DNA of 24,924 nucleotides from Anaerolineaceae bacterium UBA5224 (GCA_002409365.1 DHUW01000106.1:13658-38581); one strand, 5' to 3'; shown: positions 14,498-22,330, counted from the first letter of the stretch. A program made the numbers and translations. The notes: a model not told the origin generated them from the letters alone.

Positions 14498-15454
14498 CTA
14501 ATCTTGTGTTGCCGCCTTATCGAGGTTGATGATCATGTAGACATTGGTGCCAACCTCTTTGCTTGACTTGATGATCATTTCATCAACACAATTGTTGATA
14601 TTTACCAACCCCATACCTGCCCCAAAACCCATATTCCGCACTTCGTGAGATGCGGTGGAAAACCCCGGAGTCATGGCCTTTTCAATATCTGGAATGCCAG
14701 GTCCGTCATCGTATGCTTCCATGACGATCTTGTTTTGTTCCACTTCAACTCTCAGAAAACCCCCGTGATTGGTGTGGATGATCAGGTTCATCTCTGCTTC
14801 ATAGACTGCAATACCGCACTTACGAGCAATTTGCTTTGATGCCCCCAAGCGTAATAACGCTTTTTTAATCCTATTCGAAGCCGCACCTCCATGCAAAAAA
14901 TCATCTTTCTTGATGGCATAGCGCAAAATCAAACTCGTACGGTCAGAAACTATATCTTCAAACAAATGTGAAGCCCGATAACGGATCAGCTCTTCGGCTT
15001 CCAGGTCGCGTTGGAGAGCGTTTAACAACCCGTTAGAGATATCGCCTTTGGTTAGAATTCCTACCAGCTTATTATTCGCATCCACTACCGGTAGCCGACC
15101 GACCTTGGTCTTGGAAAACACTTTTAAAGCTTCAACTACCTGATCATACTCATGGATAGTGATCAAATTTTGAGTCATGTACACAGTAACTTTTCGATCG
15201 ATACGGCCATCCCGCAGCGAGCGAATCAAATCTTCGGTTGAAAGTATTCCGATCAACTTGCCATTGCTTGTTACTGGGGCACCGGAAATCTTATTTTTTC
15301 CGATTAGATCAAGCGCTTCGCGCATGCTTGTATTGATATCAAGTGTGATCGGATTTCGGGTCATTACCTCGGCAATGGTCAACTCGTAGGCTAATTCTTC
15401 CACGCGAGTAATTCGTTTGGCAGATGAATCGGATAGGTTTCCCGGGTCGCTCAT
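14498..15454 (-). CDS. CBS-pair/HATPase (RsbW-like) fusion protein
   Basis: The 318-residue protein joins a CBS pair to a GHKL ATPase. CBS1 spans about 27-80 (VMTRNPITLDINTSMREALDL, GAPVTSNGKLIGILSTEDL) and CBS2 about 90-145 (VGRLPVVDANNKLVGILTKGD). The ATPase domain (about 165-312) has YDDGPGIPD, PGFSTAS and GFGAGMGLVNI. No His phospho-acceptor is seen, so it resembles anti-sigma-factor kinases more than sensor kinases. CBS pairs commonly bind adenine nucleotides, which would make this an energy or redox sensor. It lies between two DRTGG genes (12-bp and 3-bp gaps), upstream of PHP and the second nuoEF pair. The target is unknown. Confidence 0.87.
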   Translation of the reverse strand: MSDPGNLSDSSAKRITRVEELAYELTIAEVMTRNPITLDINTSMREALDLIGKNKISGAPVTSNGKLIGILSTEDLIRSLRDGRIDRKVTVYMTQNLITIHEYDQVVEALKVFSKTKVGRLPVVDANNKLVGILTKGDISNGLLNALQRDLEAEELIRYRASHLFEDIVSDRTSLILRYAIKKDDFLHGGAASNRIKKALLRLGASKQIARKCGIAVYEAEMNLIIHTNHGGFLRVEVEQNKIVMEAYDDGPGIPDIEKAMTPGFSTASHEVRNMGFGAGMGLVNINNCVDEMIIKSSKEVGTNVYMIINLDKAATQD

Positions 15455-15466
15455 GATCCTAATTAA

Positions 15467-15838
15467 TTACTCATATCTCGATAATTTGAATCCTTGCTCA
15501 AAACTGACGATATTGTTTTTAGCAAGTCTGGCTGAAAGTTCAAACAGACCCAATGGAGAACTGATGAGAGGCATACCTTCGTTGTTAGCAAGTTCGATCA
15601 TTTCTTCTGAGGGTATCTTGCCCCTTGCGAGAATGACCAGGCGAATATCGGCGATCAGGGCAGTTCGAATGACCTGGGGGTTGTTCAAACCGGTGAGCAG
15701 AATTGCCTCCGGTTTAATCGTGGCTAAGACATCACTCATTAAATCTCCAGCGAAAGCTCCTGCAACCTCCAGATTGTTGTTAGCACCATGTGTAAGGAGC
15801 TTCCCCTCCACCAGTACAACAATTTCATCAATTTTCAT
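15467..15838 (-). CDS. Stand-alone DRTGG-domain protein, first in operon
   Basis: The 123-residue protein has AGAFAGDLMSDVLATIKPEAILLTGLNNPQ (26-55) and EEMIELANNEGMPLISS (78-94), the pattern of the DRTGG domain. It opens the DRTGG-CBS/HATPase-DRTGG-PHP operon and is divergent from hisS across 92 bp. The best ribosome site, AAAGGA, is about 12 nt from the ATG, which is long. The function is unknown; context ties it to regulation or assembly of the NuoEF/FDH enzymes. Confidence 0.82.
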   Translation of the reverse strand: MKIDEIVVLVEGKLLTHGANNNLEVAGAFAGDLMSDVLATIKPEAILLTGLNNPQVIRTALIADIRLVILARGKIPSEEMIELANNEGMPLISSPLGLFELSARLAKNNIVSFEQGFKLSRYE

Positions 15839-15891
15839 GCTCAGTAAGTCCTTTGTTCATGTTGAATAGTTAATTTTACACGATACCTGCA

Positions 15892-15926
15892 TGTTATACT
15901 ATCACCAATTAAAAGTTGAGGTCAGG
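15892..15926 (+). promoter_or_regulatory. hisS promoter (extended -10) and SD
   Basis: TGT-TATACT at 15892-15900 is an extended -10 element (TGn plus 5/6 to TATAAT); no good -35 is spaced correctly. The predicted start is near 15907. GAGGTCAGG at 15918-15926 provides the ribosome site that selects the ATG at 15931 over an upstream in-frame TTG at 15916. Confidence 0.5.
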
Positions 15927-15930
15927 TCCT

Positions 15931-17187
15931 ATGAAGAACATCGTGAGAAGTGTAAAAGGTACCAGGGATTTTTACCCGGACGAAATGGCAAGGCGCAGCT
16001 GGCTGGTCGAAAAATTGAAGACAGCTTCTGAGGCTTTTGGCTATCAGCGTTACGAAGGTCCCTGTCTTGAAACAATCGATCTCTATGCCGCTAAATCAGG
16101 TGAGGAACTGGTCAAGGAACAAGCCTTCGTTTTTGAAGATCGCGGCGGTGACCCGATCACGCTGCGCCCTGAGCTGACACCAACTTTGACGCGAATGGTT
16201 GCCAGCAAGGAGAACGAATTGGCATTTCCCCTGCGTTGGTGGGCGTTCGGCCCGTTCTGGCGCTATGAACGTCCCCAAAAAGGGCGCACTCGAGAGTTTT
16301 ACCAGTGGAATATTGATCTGATCGGCAGTGATTCTGTTCAGGCTGATGCTGAACTCTTAGCGGTAGCTGCGAACTTTTTCAAACTGGTTGGTTTGAAGAG
16401 CGACATGGTCCAGATATTAGTCAATGACCGACGCTTGATGGACCGCAAACTGACAGATATTGGTATCCGCAATGAGATGAAACCTGAACTGCTCAAACTG
16501 ATCGACCGCATCGACAAGCAGCCAGCTGATGTATGGGAGAAAAACGTCGCCGCTCTGGGTTTGGACATGGGTCAGATCGGTGCCATCAAAGCGCTCCTTG
16601 CAAACGGTGACCTCTGGCAGGAATCAGTAGAACTCAGCAAGATATTTGAGTATGTTGAAGCATTGGGGATCAGGGAATATGTCCAATATAGCCCCAAGAT
16701 CATTCGCGGGCTGGATTATTACACCGGTCTGGTCTTTGAAGCGCACGAAGTTAAAGGTGATTTCAGGGCCATTTTGGGCGGCGGGCATTATGCCAACCTG
16801 GTCGCTGATGTAGGCGGACAACCTTTGCCTGGTGTTGGCTTTGCCATGGGCGATGTGGTGATAATGCTGGTTTTGGAGGCTTATGGCTTGCTGCCGGCTG
16901 ACCTTAGTTATCCCGGGACGGTGTTTGTGACTGTTTTCGATGAGGAATTGCTGGTTGAATCGATCAAACTGGCCAGGCATCTGCGCGAGAATGGTTTTAA
17001 TGTCATCCTGGCAGAGCCGGATAAACTTGCCAGGCAATTTAAACTGGCTGACCGGCTTGGTGTAAAGTTTGCCCTGGTTTTAGGCCCAGATGAATTGGCG
17101 AATGGGACAGTCATGGTGAAAGACTTGCGCACCTTCGAGCAACATTCGGTTTCAAGGAATGAATTAGGATCAATTATTAATCATTAA
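15931..17187 (+). CDS. hisS: Histidyl-tRNA synthetase
   Basis: This class II synthetase charges tRNA-His. The 418-residue protein has VKGTRDFYP (8-16), motif 2 FGPFWRYERPQKGRTREFYQW (106-126), the histidine-binding signature RGLDYYTG (259-266, Arg259), motif 3 GGGHY...PGVGFAMG and a C-terminal anticodon-binding domain. RGLDYYTG and the C-terminal domain distinguish it from the paralogue HisZ. An in-frame TTG lies 15 nt upstream, but the ATG is better placed for the GAGG ribosome site. The tRNA-His gene follows 67 bp downstream, putting enzyme and substrate in one locus. Confidence 0.95.
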   Translation: MKNIVRSVKGTRDFYPDEMARRSWLVEKLKTASEAFGYQRYEGPCLETIDLYAAKSGEELVKEQAFVFEDRGGDPITLRPELTPTLTRMVASKENELAFPLRWWAFGPFWRYERPQKGRTREFYQWNIDLIGSDSVQADAELLAVAANFFKLVGLKSDMVQILVNDRRLMDRKLTDIGIRNEMKPELLKLIDRIDKQPADVWEKNVAALGLDMGQIGAIKALLANGDLWQESVELSKIFEYVEALGIREYVQYSPKIIRGLDYYTGLVFEAHEVKGDFRAILGGGHYANLVADVGGQPLPGVGFAMGDVVIMLVLEAYGLLPADLSYPGTVFVTVFDEELLVESIKLARHLRENGFNVILAEPDKLARQFKLADRLGVKFALVLGPDELANGTVMVKDLRTFEQHSVSRNELGSIINH

Positions 17188-17212
17188 TTAAAATAAGCAG
17201 CGGGGAAATCGC

Positions 17213-17241
17213 TTGCAGTCCGTTTGGGCTTGTGATAGAAT
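17213..17241 (+). promoter_or_regulatory. Promoter of tRNA-His
   Basis: TTGCAG (17213-17218) and TAGAAT (17236-17241, 5/6 to TATAAT) are separated by 17 nt, with TGA just before the -10 as an extended element. The bases after the -10 are GC-rich (CCCGCC), as in growth-controlled stable-RNA promoters. The tRNA begins about 14 nt after the -10. Confidence 0.6.
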
Positions 17242-17254
17242 ACCCGCCTAACGT

Positions 17255-17327
17255 GGTGCCTGTAGCTCAATGGCAGAGTGCTTCACTGTGGATGAAGATG
17301 TTGAGGGTTCGAGCCCCTCCAGGCACC
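17255..17327 (+). tRNA. tRNA-His (anticodon GTG)
   Basis: A full cloverleaf can be drawn: acceptor GTGCCTG (17256-17262) with CAGGCAC (17320-17326), D arm GCTC...GAGT, anticodon stem CTTCA/TGAAG around the loop CTGTGGA with anticodon GTG, and T stem GAGGG/CCCTC around TTCGAGC (17308-17314). The extra G-1 (17255) faces C73 (17327), the identity pair specific to tRNA-His. The 3' CCA is not encoded (CAC follows), so it must be added by nucleotidyltransferase. Confidence 0.96.
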
Positions 17328-17331
17328 CACC

Positions 17332-17357
17332 AAGAACCTGAAAGGGTTCTTTTTTTT
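17332..17357 (+). terminator. Intrinsic terminator after tRNA-His
   Basis: AAGAACC (17332-17338) and GGTTCTT (17345-17351) form a perfect 7-bp stem with a 6-nt loop, running into eight T residues (17350-17357). It starts 5 nt after the tRNA and separates it from the T-box/ileS transcript. Confidence 0.88.
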
Positions 17358-17369
17358 ATTTTGAACAAA

Positions 17370-17402
17370 AGGTATTGTATTGTAAGGGTTAGAACAATAC
17401 CT
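17370..17402. repeat. Inverted repeat between the tRNA-His terminator and the ileS promoter
   Basis: AGGTATTGT (17370-17378) and ACAATACCT (17394-17402) are perfect 9-bp arms around a 15-nt spacer. There is no following T-run. The function is unknown; it could be an operator or part of a second, read-through-limiting structure. Otherwise 17358-17440 shows nothing that I recognise. Confidence 0.4.
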
Positions 17403-17440
17403 GGCTCCTTCCGAAGTGATTTTTCAAATACAAAGTACAA

Positions 17441-17468
17441 ATGACAACATCACATAAGTAATTATGAT
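17441..17468 (+). promoter_or_regulatory. Promoter of the ileS T-box transcript
   Basis: ATGACA (17441-17446, 5/6 to TTGACA) and TATGAT (17463-17468, 5/6 to TATAAT) are 16 nt apart. The predicted start near 17475 lies just before Stem I of the T-box leader. Confidence 0.6.
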
Positions 17469-17483
17469 AGAATCAACACTTAG

Positions 17484-17715
17484 GCTGCGACGGAAACGAG
17501 TAATTCGATATTGCCCATCAGCGAGCCCGGAATGGTGAAAGCCGGGTGGAAACGGTTGAACGAAAATCCTTCCTGAGCTGCACGCTGAACACGCTCAAAA
17601 AGCAGTAAGCGGGCCGATTGCCCTCCGTTATCAGGGCACCAAGCGCCCGGTAAAACGGGAAGCGGGGTGGTACCGCGAGCAGATTTTGGCTCGTCCCTGT
17701 GGGGACGGGTTTTTT
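17484..17715 (+). ncRNA. T-box leader (tRNA-Ile-sensing riboswitch) with terminator
   Basis: The canonical T-box sequence GGGGTGGTACCGCG is at 17664-17677. Upstream, GGAA (17492-17495) pairs with TTCC to frame the specifier loop. Its 5' side carries AGTA (17499-17502) and its 3' side ATC (17566-17568), an isoleucine codon matching the gene controlled. Stem III is TGCCCT/AGGGCA (17619-17638) with the conserved CCGTTATC loop. The terminator is CTCGTCCC (17690-17697) with GGGACGGG (17702-17709) and six T (17710-17715). In this class uncharged tRNA-Ile pairs with the T-box bulge and favours the antiterminator. The base after the specifier is C, where a purine is usual. Confidence 0.93.
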
Positions 17716-17736
17716 GTTTAAATTGTTGGAGGTTAT

Positions 17737-20700
17737 ATGTTTAAACCAGTTTCATCAAGGCTCAATATTCCTTCGGAGGAGGAAGCGCAATTGCGTTTTT
17801 GGAAAACGCACGATATTTTCAAACGTTCCTCTGAAGATCGAAAGGACCGGACGCCTTTTGTCATGTTCGAAGGTCCTCCTACGGCAAATGGAAAGCCCGG
17901 TGTGCACCATGTATTAGCGCGGGCCTTTAAGGATATGTTCCCACGTTACAAAACCATGCAAGGCTACTTTGTTGACCGGCGTGGTGGTTGGGACACTCAC
18001 GGTTTGCCGGTAGAAATCGAGGTCGAAAAGATGCTCGGTTTTACCCATAAGAGCCAGATTGAAGAATACGGTATTGCTGAATTTAACAAACTTTGCCGTG
18101 AATCGGCTTTTTCACGCATCCAGGAATGGGAAAAAATGACCGATCGAATCGGTTATTGGGTGGACGAAGACCGGGCATATGTGACCTACACCAACGATTA
18201 CATTGAGTCGGTTTGGTCGCTGCTGAAAACAATCTGGGATAAAGGTTTCCTCTACCAGGGGCACAAAGTCGTTCCCTATTGCCCTCGTTGTGGCACACCA
18301 CTTTCTGACCACGAAGTGGCCTTAGGATATGATGATGCTGAAGACCCCAGCCTTTTTGTGCGCTTCCCGCTGGTCGATGAAGAAGACACCAGCTTTCTGG
18401 TTTGGACAACGACTCCCTGGACGCTGCCTGGCAATGTTGCTATAGCCACGCACCCCGACGTTGAATATGCCTTGGTTACCGCTGAAGGAATGGGCGATGA
18501 GAAATTTATCCTGGCTAACGACCTGGTTGAGAAAGTCTTTGGTGATCGTCCCTTCCGCATCCTAAAAACGATGAAGGGCAAATCGCTCAAAGGCAAATGT
18601 TATATGCCTCTGTATACTTTCTTCACCCCTGACAAACCAGCTTATTATGTCGTGAATGCCGATTACGTCACCACTGACGATGGCACCGGGCTGGTGCACA
18701 TTGCGCCGGCATTTGGCATGGACGATATGGAAGTTGCCAGGCAATACGATCTGCCAATGATCATGACCATCGATGACGAAGGTCGCTTCTTGCGCCAGGT
18801 ACAAAACTGGGCTGGTGTTTTCGTCAAGGATGCAGACCAGGATATCATACAAGACCTGCATGACCGCGGTTTGCTCTTTCACGCTGGAAGATTTAACCAT
18901 ACTTATCCGTTCTGCTGGAGATGCCGGACACCTTTGCTCTATATGGCGCGACCGACCTGGTTCATCAAGACCAGTGCAATCAAAGAGCGCATGGTCGAAC
19001 TAAACCAGGAGATCAACTGGGTGCCTGAACATATCAAAAACGGCCGCTTCGGCAACTGGCTGGAAAACAACATCGATTGGGCGTTGGGCCGCAACCGCTA
19101 TTGGGGAACGCCCTTACCGGTCTGGGAATGCCCCGATTGTCGCCACCAGGTTTGTGTTGGTTCGCGACAGCAGTTGTCGGAACTTGCGGAGAAGGATCTC
19201 TCCGACCTCGAGCTTCACCGACCATATGTTGATGACGTTCGCTTCTCCTGCCCCAAGTGTGGGCATGGGCAGATGAAACGCGTTGTCGAACTGATCGATG
19301 TCTGGTTCGATTCTGGTTCCATGCCTTATGCCCAGTGGCACTATCCTTTTGAAAACCAGGATGAATTCAATTCTCAGTTTCCAGCAGATTTTATTTGTGA
19401 GGCTGTTGACCAAACCAGGGGTTGGTTTTACTCCCTGCATGCCATCAGCAGCCTGGTGATGGACAGAATAGCGTATAAAAACGTCATCTCCCTGGGTTTG
19501 ATTTTGGATGAAAACGGGCAGAAGATGTCAAAATCTCGCGGTAACGTGGTTGATCCCTGGGAAGTCATCAATGAATATGGTGCCGACCCGATGCGCTGGT
19601 ATATGTACACTTCCAGTCCTCCCGGCAACGAACGACGATTCAGTAAGGAACTGGTCGGTGAGGTTGTACGCAGTTTCATGCTTACCTTATGGAATACTTA
19701 TTCCTTCTTTGTCACCTATGCCAACCTGGATAACTGGACACCCGATTCGGCCCTCATCCCTGCATTTTCAGAGATGGATGACTGGCTGCTTTCCTCCCTG
19801 GAAACACTTGTCCGGGATGTGACCTATGCCTATGAAAACTTTGACGTGATCGGTGCCACCCGCCCAATTGAAAAATTTGTGGATGACCTTTCCAACTGGT
19901 ATCTGCGTCGTTCCCGCAGGCGCTTCTGGAAGAGCGAATCGGACGCTGATAAGGCAGCCGCTTATGAGACACTCTATAAAGCTTTGGTGACAGTCAGCAA
20001 GTTGATCGCACCAACGATGCCCTTCATGGCAGAGACCCTCTATCGCAACCTGGTTACCTCGGTTGACGAAGATGCCCCCATTTCAGTTCACCTGGCGGAA
20101 TGGCCAAAGGTTGAAGAGCACTTGATCAATGAGGGTTTGAACCGGGATATGACCCTGGTAATGAAACTGGCTTCTTTGGGACATTCAGCTCGCAACAAAT
20201 CCAACATCAAAGTGCGCCAACCTCTTGCTGAAGCTGCTTTCGCTGTTGGGAAGGCAGAAGAGGGCGAGGTCATTGAACGCTTTAGAGATATCCTTGAAGA
20301 CGAACTGAACGTCAAACATGTGCGTTTGTTGGGTGGTGATGAGGAAGCAGTTACATATACCCTTAATCCACTGCCTAAACAATTGGGGCAAAAATATCGA
20401 GCCCTCAGCCCAAAAATCCGCCAGGCAATTTTAGATCTGCCTGCTCAGGAGAGTGCTTTGAAGTTGTTGGAAGGTCTCAACCTGGTTGTCAAGGTGGATG
20501 ACAAATATTACGAAATCATGCCTGACGAGGTCGAGGTTCATACCTCTTCCAAAGAAGGCTATGAGGTTGCCACTGATGGCGCATACATGGCAGCTTTAAT
20601 CACCACATTAACTCCAGAACTGTTCCATGAAGGATTAGCGCGGGAGTTCGTTCGCCGGGTCCAGGATTTGCGTAAAACTTCCGGGCTTGAGATTGCTGAC

Positions 20701-20886
20701 AGGATCCGTATATTTTATAAAGCGACCCCGGAACTGGCTCAGGCTGTCAAAGAGAATGCAGAATACATTTCCAGCGAGACACTGGCGTTGGCGCTGCAAG
20801 AATTTGAACTCGAGAAAGTCGGCAATTTCACAGACAGTTTTGACGGAGAAGACCTGGTGCTGAAGATTGAACAGGTGGAAAGATGA
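17737..20886 (+). CDS. ileS: Isoleucyl-tRNA synthetase, type 2 (IleRS2-like), with GVHH in place of HIGH
   Basis: This 1049-residue class I synthetase charges tRNA-Ile. Similarity to Thermus/eukaryotic-type IleRS shows in FPRYKTMQGYFVDRRGGWDTHGLPVE and VPYCPRCGTPLSDHEVALGY. The CP1 editing domain has WTTTPWTLPGN. KMSKS is intact (596-600). The HIGH signature, however, is Gly55-Val-His-His58 in PPTANGKPGVHHVL: the first and third motif residues are swapped relative to HxGH. This GxHH form is known in a subset of type 2 IleRS and linked to mupirocin hyper-resistance. A C-terminal tRNA-binding region (to residue 1049) is present. The SD GGAGG (17728-17732) is 4 nt from the ATG. Controlled by the T-box leader; ends in a 4-nt ATGA overlap with lspA. 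Confidence 0.97.
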   Translation: MFKPVSSRLNIPSEEEAQLRFWKTHDIFKRSSEDRKDRTPFVMFEGPPTANGKPGVHHVLARAFKDMFPRYKTMQGYFVDRRGGWDTHGLPVEIEVEKMLGFTHKSQIEEYGIAEFNKLCRESAFSRIQEWEKMTDRIGYWVDEDRAYVTYTNDYIESVWSLLKTIWDKGFLYQGHKVVPYCPRCGTPLSDHEVALGYDDAEDPSLFVRFPLVDEEDTSFLVWTTTPWTLPGNVAIATHPDVEYALVTAEGMGDEKFILANDLVEKVFGDRPFRILKTMKGKSLKGKCYMPLYTFFTPDKPAYYVVNADYVTTDDGTGLVHIAPAFGMDDMEVARQYDLPMIMTIDDEGRFLRQVQNWAGVFVKDADQDIIQDLHDRGLLFHAGRFNHTYPFCWRCRTPLLYMARPTWFIKTSAIKERMVELNQEINWVPEHIKNGRFGNWLENNIDWALGRNRYWGTPLPVWECPDCRHQVCVGSRQQLSELAEKDLSDLELHRPYVDDVRFSCPKCGHGQMKRVVELIDVWFDSGSMPYAQWHYPFENQDEFNSQFPADFICEAVDQTRGWFYSLHAISSLVMDRIAYKNVISLGLILDENGQKMSKSRGNVVDPWEVINEYGADPMRWYMYTSSPPGNERRFSKELVGEVVRSFMLTLWNTYSFFVTYANLDNWTPDSALIPAFSEMDDWLLSSLETLVRDVTYAYENFDVIGATRPIEKFVDDLSNWYLRRSRRRFWKSESDADKAAAYETLYKALVTVSKLIAPTMPFMAETLYRNLVTSVDEDAPISVHLAEWPKVEEHLINEGLNRDMTLVMKLASLGHSARNKSNIKVRQPLAEAAFAVGKAEEGEVIERFRDILEDELNVKHVRLLGGDEEAVTYTLNPLPKQLGQKYRALSPKIRQAILDLPAQESALKLLEGLNLVVKVDDKYYEIMPDEVEVHTSSKEGYEVATDGAYMAALITTLTPELFHEGLAREFVRRVQDLRKTSGLEIADRIRIFYKATPELAQAVKENAEYISSETLALALQEFELEKVGNFTDSFDGEDLVLKIEQVER

Positions 20887-21416
20887 AGGCTGGGAAAAAG
20901 CTGACCGGTCACTACGCGCTGCTGTTTGGTATTGCTGTGATTGTGGTCATCCTGGATCAATGGAGTAAAAGCTGGATAAGGCAGAATGTGGGGTTGGGTG
21001 CAGAAATTTACCCAATCTCCTTCCTGGCGCCTTTTTTCCGGTTCACATACTGGAAGAACACTGGGGCAGCATTGGGCATTTTTCAGAATGCTAATATTCC
21101 CCTGCTGATCCTCTCGTCGATCATCGTGATCGTGATCATTGGGTACTACCGTAAGGCTCTCGATGAGCCGCTGGTTTTTCGTATCAGTATGGGGCTGTTA
21201 CTGGGTGGGGCGGTTGGTAACATCATCGACCGCATCCAATTGGGTTATGTGACCGACTTTATTGCAATGGGAAGCTTTCCTGTTTACAATGTCGCCGATT
21301 CCTGCGTCACGATCGGAGTCTTCCTGATGTTAATCGGGCTGCTGGTCCAGGAGCGCAAGGAAAAAGCTGCCAATATTGAGATGGAAGCGAACCAGGAAGT
21401 TGACGATGAAAACTGA
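20883..21416 (+). CDS. lspA: Lipoprotein signal peptidase (signal peptidase II)
   Basis: LspA is an inner-membrane aspartyl protease that removes signal peptides from prolipoproteins. The 177-residue protein has four hydrophobic segments, DQWSKSW near residue 25, KNTGAALGIF (58-67), GGAVGNIIDRIQLGYVTDFI (108-127, catalytic Asp125) and YNVADSCVTIG (135-145, catalytic Asp139). The acidic C-terminal tail beyond residue 155 is somewhat long. It overlaps ileS by 4 nt (ATGA) and rluD by 11 nt, so the three genes form a tightly coupled operon, an arrangement common for ileS-lspA-rluD. Confidence 0.96.
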   Translation: MKAGKKLTGHYALLFGIAVIVVILDQWSKSWIRQNVGLGAEIYPISFLAPFFRFTYWKNTGAALGIFQNANIPLLILSSIIVIVIIGYYRKALDEPLVFRISMGLLLGGAVGNIIDRIQLGYVTDFIAMGSFPVYNVADSCVTIGVFLMLIGLLVQERKEKAANIEMEANQEVDDEN

Positions 21417-22329
21417 GTTGGTCGAAACCACTTTTTCCGAAGAATCTGCCAAACGCCTGGATAAATTCCTGGCTGAGCAGATTACTCGCCTTTCACGGGC
21501 TAGAATTCAGAGCCTGATTTCTGAAGGTGGAGTTAAGGTCAACGAAAAAGTGGTGACCAAACCGGCTGCAAAGCTTGAAATGGGCGATAAGGTTAGCGTG
21601 TTGTTAACCGAAAATGCTGAGGAATTGCCCGAGAAACAAAATATCGACCTGGATGTGATCTACGAAGATGAGAATGTGGTCGTGATCAACAAACCTGCCG
21701 GGTTGGTAGTGCACCCCGGTGCTGGCAACGCTGAAGACACACTTGTGAACGCCTTACTTTTTCACTGGCCTCAGATTGCAGAAGTTGGAGAACCGAGCCG
21801 ACCAGGTATTGTCCATCGACTGGATAAGGATACTTCTGGCATATTGATCGTTGCCAAGACATCCTTTGGATACACCTGGTTGGTCAGACAATTCAAAACC
21901 AGGAAAGTAAAAAAGAGCTACCTGGCATTGGTGGATGGAAAACCACCAACACCGACTGGCCGGATTGAAACTCGCATTGGCAGAGACGACAGGCACCGTC
22001 AGCGTATGGCAATCGTTTACGGCAGTCAGGGTAAAAAAGCAGAGACTGAGTATTACACAATCGCAGAATATAAAGACCATTCCTTGCTGGAAGTCAATCC
22101 ACTCACCGGGCGCACTCACCAGATCCGTGTGCACCTGGCTTTTTTAGGTTGCCCGGTTGTGGGTGACCTGATTTATGGCCGGCGGAAGAAGAGCATTGAG
22201 CTTCACCGATTTTTTCTGCATGCCAGCAAACTGATTATTCGGCTGCCGGGAGAAACCGAAGAGACTGAATTTACCGCACTCTTGCCTGCCGACTTGCAAA
22301 CAATACTTGATCATTTGGAGAAACCCTGA
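21406..22329 (+). CDS. rluD: RluD-family 23S rRNA pseudouridine synthase
   Basis: The 307-residue protein has an N-terminal S4 RNA-binding domain (about 16-75: RLDKFLAEQITRLSRARIQSLI...GGVKVN) and the RluA/RluD catalytic domain with INKPAGLVVHPGAG (94-107), GIVHRLDKDTSG (134-145, catalytic Asp140) and LTGRTHQIRVHLAFLGCPVVGD. It isomerises uridines in 23S rRNA; the exact sites are not certain from sequence. I use the ATG at 21406, with AGGA 8 nt upstream, rather than one at 21376 inside lspA. It overlaps lspA by 11 nt, and the threonine aldolase gene follows after 1 nt. Confidence 0.94.
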   Translation: MKTELVETTFSEESAKRLDKFLAEQITRLSRARIQSLISEGGVKVNEKVVTKPAAKLEMGDKVSVLLTENAEELPEKQNIDLDVIYEDENVVVINKPAGLVVHPGAGNAEDTLVNALLFHWPQIAEVGEPSRPGIVHRLDKDTSGILIVAKTSFGYTWLVRQFKTRKVKKSYLALVDGKPPTPTGRIETRIGRDDRHRQRMAIVYGSQGKKAETEYYTIAEYKDHSLLEVNPLTGRTHQIRVHLAFLGCPVVGDLIYGRRKKSIELHRFFLHASKLIIRLPGETEETEFTALLPADLQTILDHLEKP

Positions 22330-22330
22330 A

